From positions 1 through 13,681 of the forward strand of contig JAUVLX010000063.1 in the NCBI GenBank assembly GCA_030600525.1: a stretch of DNA of 13,681 nt, written 5' to 3'. Below the pieces are notes generated by a model that had not been told where the DNA came from, made no database searches, and saw only the letters and a list, made by a program, of their open reading frames with translations. A program made the position numbers and the translations under genes. Numbering within the stretch: the stretch's first letter is position 1; the number at the start of each line of letters is the position of its first letter. The DNA comes from Desulfobulbus sp. GTDB taxonomy: Bacteria; Desulfobacterota; Desulfobulbia; Desulfobulbales; Desulfobulbaceae. This document shows positions 7,370 to 12,829 of this stretch, piece by piece.

Positions 7370-7678
7370 TTAATTTCTTGAGCAACGCCCTCTTCCCTGG
7401 CCGCGCCCGCGACCATTTCCTCGTCGCTCCAACATGCGTCCACAGCTTCTCCCCGCGCTTGGCCTAATCAACCGAGCAATGGTCAAACCCAAAAAATACA
7501 GCAAGCTACGTATACTGCCCGTAAAAGGCACAGGGAGCCGAAACCTGGCCTCAGGATTACCGATTTGATTCGGCAGGTGAGATGTTGTTTGTCCGGCTTG
7601 TACTACAACATTTGATTTCTGGACCAAAACACCTTTATTGTCAGATTTTGGTACCAAGACACCTTTATTCTCAGCCAT
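7370..7678 (-). CDS. Small basic protein with tandem repeat and Gly/Arg-rich tail, function unknown
   Basis: I do not recognise this 102-residue protein. The N terminus holds two copies of a ten-residue unit NKGVLVxKSx (residues 4-13 and 14-23), encoded by a 30-base tandem repeat. The middle has a hydrophobic stretch (SLLYFLGLTIARLI, 58-71). The tail is rich in Gly and Arg with two cysteines (GRSCGRMLERRGNGRGRGQG, then GRC), like short Gly/Arg/Cys-rich proteins often found beside NifX genes. The tail could bind RNA, an anion or a metal cluster. The gene is credible because GAGGAGG precedes its ATG closely, and it lies 23 bases after the first NifX-family gene and 43 before the pseudo-receiver gene. 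I checked for a frameshifted known family and found none obvious. Confidence 0.62.
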   Translation of the reverse strand: MAENKGVLVPKSDNKGVLVQKSNVVVQAGQTTSHLPNQIGNPEARFRLPVPFTGSIRSLLYFLGLTIARLIRPSAGRSCGRMLERRGNGRGRGQGRGRCSRN

Positions 7679-7701
7679 GGTCTTCCTCCTCTACTCAGCG
7701 A

Positions 7702-8133
7702 TTATTTAAAAATGCTGTCTAGATGCATGCCTTTAATTTCCTTACCGTGCCGAATTTTACCACGACAACAAATATCTCGACCGCACCCAGGCATCTTCAA
7801 CTCTCTCCACACCGGGTTTTCCAACACCAGCATGGCAAGCACTTCGCGAATATTTCCGGCTATAAAAGGGATGAGTTCCAAACCGGCAGCTTCCAGCAAC
7901 CTGGATGGTCCCTCTGAAACAGCTCCGCAGATGATGAGCATTACCCCCTGATCACCTAGTATATGGATAAGTTGGGATATCAGCGTCGGATCAAACCGAT
8001 GATAATGGGTACCAATAACCTTAGCATCGACAATTTCTACAATCAACAGCGTATTGGCTGCATCAAAAACAGGCGAAACCCGGTCTTCCCATACGGTAAT
8101 GGCAACTTTAGATCGTGGGGATTGTGTTTCCAT
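7702..8133 (-). CDS. NifX-family cluster-binding protein with Cys-rich C-terminal tail
   Basis: This 143-residue protein is the first gene of the operon and a third NifX-fold member. It shows KVAITVWEDRVSPVFDAANTL (9-29), VEIVD (32-36), LIICGAVSEGPSRLLEAAGLELIPFIAG (66-93) and then a tail with PGCGRDICCRGK (115-126). The three cysteines of the tail could bind a metal or cluster; they are not part of the usual domain. ATG at 8133 is the only normal start in reach of the domain, since no in-frame ATG, GTG or TTG follows before the core. A sigma-54 promoter match lies so close upstream that the predicted transcript starts about one base before this ATG, so its message may be nearly leaderless. 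Confidence 0.82.
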   Translation of the reverse strand: METQSPRSKVAITVWEDRVSPVFDAANTLLIVEIVDAKVIGTHYHRFDPTLISQLIHILGDQGVMLIICGAVSEGPSRLLEAAGLELIPFIAGNIREVLAMLVLENPVWRELKMPGCGRDICCRGKIRHGKEIKGMHLDSIFK

Positions 8134-8145
8134 TCTCGTAGTTAA

Positions 8146-8160
8146 GCAATCATTATGCCA
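8146..8160 (-). promoter_or_regulatory. Sigma-54 (-24/-12) promoter of the ORP-type operon
   Basis: The minus strand reads TGGCAT-AATGA-TTGC, with the invariant GG and GC exactly 12 bases apart, matching TGGCAC-N5-TTGC at nine of ten fixed positions. It is preceded by T and followed by T as in the wider consensus. The predicted transcript start is near 8134, next to the ATG at 8133. The nearby gene for a sigma-54 activator and a distant palindrome support it. A chance match cannot be excluded without transcript mapping. Confidence 0.75.
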
Positions 8161-8181
8161 ACATTGCCTTTCTCTTAACAA

Positions 8182-8201
8182 AACATGTTTAAAAACATGT
8201 T
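8182..8201. promoter_or_regulatory. Two AACATGTT palindromes, 12 bp centre to centre
   Basis: Perfect eight-base palindromes lie at 8182-8189 and 8194-8201. Their centres are about 51 and 63 bases upstream of the predicted sigma-54 start, and spaced near one helical turn. Two copies on one face suggest a dimeric repressor or co-regulator site, though AT-rich palindromes can occur by chance. Confidence 0.4.
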
Positions 8202-8362
8202 CACACAATCGCCACAGCCCTCACGCATGAGACCTAACTCCCTAATATTTTGTCCAACAAACAAAACTAGACTAACAAACAGACGAAATACAAAATACGT
8301 GTTTAAGAAGAGGAAACGGTAGAATTGCAAAAGCTAAAGAACAATAAAAACGGTACTACAGA

Positions 8363-8408
8363 TGCAACTATACACCACCATGCGACCCTATACGGTCGCA
8401 TAGTTGCA
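8363..8408. promoter_or_regulatory. Nested inverted repeats, candidate enhancer for the sigma-54 activator
   Basis: An outer repeat TGCAACTAT/ATAGTTGCA (8363-8371 and 8400-8408) encloses an inner repeat ATGCGACC/GGTCGCAT (8380-8387 and 8394-8401, six-base spacer). All arms are perfect. The two right arms share two bases, making one continuous block, whereas the left arms are eight bases apart. The site lies about 250 bases upstream of the predicted sigma-54 start, a usual distance for an upstream activating sequence bound by a Fis-type helix-turn-helix. Confidence 0.65.
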
Positions 8409-8482
8409 AATATACCCAAGGGATAAGTAAAGTTGAAAAGCACTCCATCCAGAGAGTATTTTTCATCTACTCCTCAAAGATC

Positions 8483-8511
8483 TTGCAAAAAGTCATCACC
8501 AACTTTTATAG
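8483..8511 (+). promoter_or_regulatory. Possible sigma-70 promoter for the gene at 8617
   Basis: TTGCAA (8483-8488) and TTATAG (8506-8511) are separated by 17 bases. Each differs from consensus at two positions or more, in AT-rich DNA, so this is weak. No -24/-12 match facing this gene was found. Confidence 0.3.
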
Positions 8512-8616
8512 GATTTTTAAAGAGATAGTGATTAAACAAGAAGAATACTCTTGAAAAAACATCTCTTGCGGTAAGTAATACATCTAGAAATCAAGGAGTG
8601 ATCAGAGAGGTGACCT

Positions 8617-9057
8617 ATGATTTATGACATAACAAAAATAACGTTTGAAAAAGAAAAGAAAAAGGTCGAAACCGAATTAAGAGATTTTTTTATCCATAAG
8701 ACCAGGCAGGAGAAAGCTTGGTCCATCACCAATGCTGTGGCAAGTAATCTCAAACAAAAAAAGTTTTCTCATGCTGAAGCACAAAAAATAACAGAATTTC
8801 TTGCTGCAAAATTTGGCATCAGACTTCCAGCCATAGCACACACGCAGATGTTTCGCCTAACTCCACCGCCCAGGAAAAACAATTGTAAAAAGGTGACTTT
8901 ACGATTAGCACAGAAAAAAAACGAGTTCTTCCACCAGCTTTTTTTGCAATTACAAGCTGCTGTTCAGGATAACCTTCTTGACTACCACCAAGCCCGTTCG
9001 CTGGTCTGCGAAACCGTCACCCATTACCCAAAGATAAAAAAGCATCTTCCTCGGTAA
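8617..9057 (+). CDS. Small basic protein of unknown function, divergent from the operon
   Basis: I do not recognise this 146-residue protein. It is rich in Lys, Gln and Arg and predicted by eye to be mostly helical, with a charged N-terminal segment (EKEKKKVETELRDFF, 11-25), a short PPP linker (83-85) and a second helical region (94-146). It has two cysteines (90 and 131) without a binding motif, no signal peptide and no membrane segment. GAGAGGTG lies just before the ATG. It stands between the ORP-type operon and the sigma-54 activator gene, which face it on the other strand, so it may belong to the same system, for example as a small DNA- or protein-binding factor; that is a guess from position only. 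Confidence 0.6.
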   Translation: MIYDITKITFEKEKKKVETELRDFFIHKTRQEKAWSITNAVASNLKQKKFSHAEAQKITEFLAAKFGIRLPAIAHTQMFRLTPPPRKNNCKKVTLRLAQKKNEFFHQLFLQLQAAVQDNLLDYHQARSLVCETVTHYPKIKKHLPR

Positions 9058-9087
9058 CACCTCAACCAGGCGATGCCGGATATGGTA

Positions 9088-9105
9088 GCCCCGATTCTGA
9101 GGGGC
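9088..9105. terminator. Short GC hairpin between convergent genes
   Basis: GCCCC (9088-9092) and GGGGC (9101-9105) form a five-pair stem with an eight-base loop in the 74-base gap between convergent genes. There is no clear T-run on either strand, so termination is only suggested by the position. Confidence 0.3.
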
Positions 9106-9131
9106 CTGTCAGACCGGTTTATTCCCATCCT

Positions 9132-10511
9132 TCAACTTTTACGCGCATATCGCCCGTCAACCTGGGGCAATTCAAGGCCAAGCTTTTTTACCTTACGGAA
9201 CAAGGTACTTTTGTGCATACCCAGTTCTTTAGCCGCAGCGGTACGATTATAATTATTTCGTTTCAGTGCAGCCTGAATCAACTCAAGTTCTGTTGTGGCA
9301 ACAGCAGACTGCATGGAGGAAGCATCAGGTTGGGGAGTCACCCTACTCCCCTGTAATAAATAAGCAGGAAGGTGCTCTCGCTCAACCTCGCCCTGGGAAC
9401 AAAGAATAAGAGCATGTTCGATAATATTCTCCAACTCTCTTATGTTCCCTGGGAAATCGTGATACATTAATAATTCAAGGGCCAGCTCACTCAATCCGGA
9501 AACAGACTTACTTCGCAGACGATTCATCTTGTCGACAAAACATTGGGCAAGAAGTGGAATGTCCTCCTTACGTTCGCGTAACGGCGGCAGCTCAATCCGC
9601 ACAACATTTACCCGGTAAAAAAGATCCTGACGAAAAGCACCGGTTTTCACCAGTTCTGTAAGATCCCGGTTGGTTGCAGCCAAAATACGAACATCAGCAG
9701 GCTGCTTTTTCACACTACCAAGGGGTTGAAATTCCTTTTCTTCCAGCACCCGCAAAAGTTTTACCTGAAAAGCAGGGCTTGTCTCTCCTAACTCGTCTAA
9801 AAGGATTGTTCCACCTGCTGCAGCGGAAAAAATGCCCTCTTTATCTTTAACGGCATGGGTAAAGGCTCCTGCCTTATAGCCAAACAGTTCAGATTCAAGC
9901 AGAGTATCGGGTAATGCTCCGCAATTGATCGCTAAATATGGTTTTTTACGCCTGAGAGAGTACTCATGCAGTGCCCTGGCCATCATCTCCTTTCCGGTTC
10001 CGGTTTCCCCCTCGATTAAAACAGTACTATCACTTTCGGCAATCAATGGCAGGGTAGCAAATATCTTTTTCATCAACGCACTGGAACTGACCATATCACC
10101 AAGTTTAAAATTACCGCTCAACTCTTTACGCAATTCCTCAACCAAGGTGTTATCTCGAAAAGTTTCAACACCACCAAGGGTCTGGCCCTCCTCATTTTTT
10201 AAAACCGCTGTGGAGACACCGATAGGGATTCGTTTTTTCTCACTGTTAATTATATACGTGGAGGTGCTTACAAAGGCCTTTCCCTCTTTCATGGTCCGCT
10301 TTAGCGCACAATCGCCCTCACACATATTGGAACGAAACACCTCCCAGCAATAACGACCAATTGCCTCTTCCCTTGATATACCGGTTATTTCTTCGGCAGC
10401 CCTGTTAAATGACATAATTCGCCACTCATGATTCACAGTAAAAACGCCATCAGAGATACTCTCCAAAATCGTTTCTGTAACATTTGCCGACACATTGTTG
10501 TCTTTTTTCAT
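9132..10511 (-). CDS. Sigma-54-dependent transcriptional activator (PAS, AAA+, Fis-type HTH)
   Basis: This 459-residue protein is a bacterial enhancer-binding protein that uses ATP to open sigma-54 promoter complexes. A PAS domain (about 10-125) carries three cysteines, C55, C64 and C68, in CWEVFRSNMCEGDC, a recurrent motif in such regulators and a candidate redox, metal or cluster site. The AAA+ domain (about 138-375) has Walker A GETGTGKE (168-175), a Walker B with D239-E240 in GGTILLDE, arginines R294 and R300 in FRQDLFYRVN, and PGNIREL (354-360). The sigma-54 contact loop reads GAFTHA (215-220) rather than GAFTGA. The C terminus (about 408-446) is a Fis-like helix-turn-helix, TAAAKELGMHKSTLFRKVKKL. 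There is no receiver domain. It most likely controls the operon at 8133-3753, as the sigma-54 regulator does in the D. vulgaris orp locus. Confidence 0.92.
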   Translation of the reverse strand: MKKDNNVSANVTETILESISDGVFTVNHEWRIMSFNRAAEEITGISREEAIGRYCWEVFRSNMCEGDCALKRTMKEGKAFVSTSTYIINSEKKRIPIGVSTAVLKNEEGQTLGGVETFRDNTLVEELRKELSGNFKLGDMVSSSALMKKIFATLPLIAESDSTVLIEGETGTGKEMMARALHEYSLRRKKPYLAINCGALPDTLLESELFGYKAGAFTHAVKDKEGIFSAAAGGTILLDELGETSPAFQVKLLRVLEEKEFQPLGSVKKQPADVRILAATNRDLTELVKTGAFRQDLFYRVNVVRIELPPLRERKEDIPLLAQCFVDKMNRLRSKSVSGLSELALELLMYHDFPGNIRELENIIEHALILCSQGEVEREHLPAYLLQGSRVTPQPDASSMQSAVATTELELIQAALKRNNYNRTAAAKELGMHKSTLFRKVKKLGLELPQVDGRYARKS

Positions 10512-10908
10512 GTAAATAACCGTTTCACGCTCATGGCTTGCTACCTGCGATCCGTGAATATGCCAAGGCTTCTCTTTTTCCCACGGGTCCTACTTATTGC
10601 GTAACCAATGGAAACCGAAAAAACATTTTAAACACGAAATAAATATTTACAAACAAACGCTCCATACATAAGATAAAAAAGAGTGGCCTGACCTGTACGT
10701 TTTTGTGTATATGACCAGCACTTACATACAGAATCTTTGTATGCCTGACAAGTACAACTCCATAAAAAAAAATCAATAACACCACTAGCTGAAAAAACAA
10801 GCCATTCATATGGCTAAGTGCAACTTTTTCACCGTTGAGAATCATTCACAATAAGATTAAAACTTCCTCATATACTAACATTCCCAATTAACTCAATTTA
10901 GGTGTACC
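10512..10908. other. AT-rich divergent intergenic region
   Basis: This 397-base gap separates the sigma-54 activator gene from the divergent reductase gene. No convincing gene is present. A 15-base TGAGAATCATTCACA at 10836-10850 resembles a Fur/PerR-type 7-1-7 site at 11 of 14 arm positions and lies 58 bases before the reductase ATG, overlapping a weak -35-like TTGAGA; this is tentative. I found no correctly spaced -24/-12 element in either direction. Confidence 0.4.
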
Positions 10909-12600
10909 ATGAAAAATATTGTTGTCATAGGTGGCTCCGCCGCAGGGGCGAAAGCCGCAGCGAAAGCCAGACGTCTTGATGAATTTGCAAACATCACCAT
11001 TGTCCAGAAAGACCCTGATCTTTCCATGGCTGCCTGCGGCTATCCATATTATGTAGGCGGTGTGTTCGATGACCGAAACATGCTGCTCTGCACCCCTACC
11101 GGTGTTGTCCGTGATGCCACTTTTTTTGCCAAGGCAAAAGGTATTACCGCGCTCACCCAGACAGAAGTTATTTCCATTGACCGTCAGGAAAAGAAAGTTG
11201 TGTGCAGAGAGCTGCCCAGCGGCGAAGAAAAAACACTGCCTTACGATAAACTCATCATCGCAACAGGTGCAAATCCCAACATGCCACCTATTCCGAACAT
11301 TGAGTTAGACGGCATCACCACCCTGTCGAGCATGCAGGACAGTGACTATCTCCGTAAAATCCGTGATGAAAAAAAGGTAAAAAAGGCGGTAATTATTGGT
11401 GGTGGCCTGATAGGTGTAGAGACCTGTGAAGCTCTTCGCAGTTCCGGAATGGAAGTAACCATGGTTGAAATGCTTGACCAACTCCTTCCCTTCCTTGACT
11501 GGCAGATGGCCAAACTGGTTGAAAACCATATAAAATCCAAGGGAGTTCAGGTTATCACCAGCTGCGGATTAAAAGAATTTAATGGCACTGACGGCAAACT
11601 CACAGGGGTAACGCTGGCAGATGGCACCACTCTTGATTGCGAGGTGGCTATCATGGCCATTGGTGTCCGACCAAACGTTAAGATAGCAGCTGAATGTGAA
11701 CTTGAAATCGGTAAATTCGGTGGTATCACCGTAGATGAATTCATGCAGACCTCCGATCCCCACATCTATGCTGCCGGTGACTGTGTGGAAATCAACAATT
11801 TAAGCAGCACTGGAAAGGCCTTTGCTCCCATGGGTGACCTGGCAAACCTGGAAGGACGGGTGGCAGGTGAAAATGCAATATTGGGCAACAGTGTCACTTT
11901 TCCTGGGACCTACCGGACAGGAATATGTAAAGCATTTAATTTTACCGCAGGCTCCACAGGTCTTTCTGAAAAAATGGCCAAACAAGAGGGCCTGAAAGAG
12001 TATGAAGTCGTGGTCAACGCCAGTCCCGACATTCCCGGTTTCATGGGAGCACGACTCATCATATCAAAACTCCTGGTAAGTACTAAGGATCAGCGGGTAC
12101 TTGGCTACCAATGTGTTGGCTCTGCAGATGTCAGCAAGCAGGTTGCCATGGCTGCCATAGCCATTAAAGGTAACCTGACTGTAGAAGATCTTGTTAACGC
12201 TGACCTCCCCTATGCACCATCTTTTTCACTGGCCATAGACCACTTTATCGCCTCTGCCCATATCATGCAAAATAAGCTGAAAGGAAGAATGAAGGGCGTT
12301 TCTGTTGTCGATGTATGGGAAAAAGTACAAAACAAGGAACAACCTTTTTACCTCGACGGTAGAAGCCCGCAAGAATACGAGGAGATGCACCTGGGTATCG
12401 GTGAAAAACTCCTTCCCATTGGGGCGCTCCGCAGTAAAATGGATGAACTACCGGAAGACAAGAATCAAGAAATCATCTGCTTCTGCAAGATTTCACTCAG
12501 AGGATACGAAGCTGCTACAGTACTCCAGGCCCATGGCTACACCAATGTAAAAGTGATGGAAGGTGGTGTTATGGCTTGGCCATATCCGCGTAAAAAATAA
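10909..12600 (+). CDS. CoA-disulfide / persulfide reductase with C-terminal rhodanese domain
   Basis: This 563-residue flavoprotein has the full CoADR-rhodanese layout. The FAD motif IGGSAAGAKAAAKAR lies at 7-21, the active-site cysteine is C43 in SMAACGYPYYVGG, the NAD(P)H motif IIGGGLIGVE is at 162-171, the second FAD motif is IYAAGDCVE (286-294), and the dimerisation domain contains DLPYAPSFS (432-440). A rhodanese domain (about 468-560) has DGRSPQEY (483-490) and a catalytic loop CKISLRG starting at C526, with C524 two residues before it. Relatives reduce CoA disulfide, CoA persulfide or polysulfide with NAD(P)H and take part in sulfur-zero metabolism in the cytoplasm. AGGTG precedes the ATG. 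It is divergent from the sigma-54 activator gene and not clearly part of the ORP system. The loop lacks the usual CRSGxR pattern but keeps Cys and Arg. Confidence 0.92.
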   Translation: MKNIVVIGGSAAGAKAAAKARRLDEFANITIVQKDPDLSMAACGYPYYVGGVFDDRNMLLCTPTGVVRDATFFAKAKGITALTQTEVISIDRQEKKVVCRELPSGEEKTLPYDKLIIATGANPNMPPIPNIELDGITTLSSMQDSDYLRKIRDEKKVKKAVIIGGGLIGVETCEALRSSGMEVTMVEMLDQLLPFLDWQMAKLVENHIKSKGVQVITSCGLKEFNGTDGKLTGVTLADGTTLDCEVAIMAIGVRPNVKIAAECELEIGKFGGITVDEFMQTSDPHIYAAGDCVEINNLSSTGKAFAPMGDLANLEGRVAGENAILGNSVTFPGTYRTGICKAFNFTAGSTGLSEKMAKQEGLKEYEVVVNASPDIPGFMGARLIISKLLVSTKDQRVLGYQCVGSADVSKQVAMAAIAIKGNLTVEDLVNADLPYAPSFSLAIDHFIASAHIMQNKLKGRMKGVSVVDVWEKVQNKEQPFYLDGRSPQEYEEMHLGIGEKLLPIGALRSKMDELPEDKNQEIICFCKISLRGYEAATVLQAHGYTNVKVMEGGVMAWPYPRKK

Positions 12601-12625
12601 AGAGAACTTTCTCCATTCTCTATGC

Positions 12626-12664
12626 CGTTGCCTTCCCTGTACGTCAATGCGTGGGAAGGCAACG
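12626..12664 (+). terminator. Strong hairpin downstream of the reductase gene
   Basis: A perfect 12-pair stem, CGTTGCCTTCCC (12626-12637) with GGGAAGGCAACG (12653-12664), has a 15-base loop. A smaller AGAGAA/TTCTCT hairpin precedes it (12601-12621). No T-run follows directly; T-rich sequence appears about 15 bases on. A terminator or 3'-end stabiliser is likely from the position. The rest of the gap to 12830 shows nothing else clear. Confidence 0.55.
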
Positions 12665-12829
12665 ACCAGCTTACAGCCTTTCTTTTTCTTCGTCTTTGTC
12701 TTATTTTGCGTTGATCAGGCCAAGTGGTTTGTTTTTTACGTTTCAAACCGGTTACGGCGGAGATTAGCTCAACCGGCCCCACCCTTCACCCTCCTAATCT
12801 CGCAAACATAAAACAGGCAAGAGCCAACC

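Larger units (their letters stand above)
8134..8616. other. Divergent regulatory region of the ORP-type operon
   Basis: This 483-base region lies between the minus-strand operon and the plus-strand gene at 8617. It has no gene. From the operon side it holds a sigma-54 promoter match (8146-8160), paired palindromes (8182-8201), an AT-rich stretch of about 150 bases, a nested inverted repeat (8363-8408), and a possible sigma-70 promoter toward the plus-strand gene (8483-8511). Arms AGAGTATT (8453-8460) and AATACTCT (8544-8551) form a further, weaker inverted repeat. The order promoter, AT-rich bendable DNA, distant palindrome is typical of sigma-54 control regions. Confidence 0.7.

Noticed and set aside
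6955..7443. Longer ATG-started version of the pseudo-receiver gene (162 residues).
   Set aside because: It would overlap the Gly/Arg-rich gene by 74 bases with no homology in the added part, while GTG at 7326 has AAGGAG at good spacing.
4776..8133. Nitrogen fixation gene cluster, suggested by the NifX and NifU family names.
   Set aside because: No nifHDK, nifE, nifN or nifB radical-SAM gene is present, and the gene set fits ORP-type loci better.
8134..8208. Upstream extension of the first NifX-family gene to an ATG at 8208.
   Set aside because: It would place the sigma-54 match and one palindrome inside the coding region and adds a segment without family similarity.
8404..8419. Second sigma-54 element on the minus strand (TTGGGTATATTTGC).
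   Set aside because: The GG to GC distance is two to three bases too short.
8485..8507. Sigma-54 element near TTGGTGATGACTTTTTGC on the minus strand.
   Set aside because: The GG to GC distance is 14 rather than 12.
10594..10845. Hydrophobic 83-residue minus-strand reading frame in the gap before the reductase gene.
   Set aside because: No ribosome binding site, very AT-rich, composition typical of translated non-coding DNA, no recognisable family.
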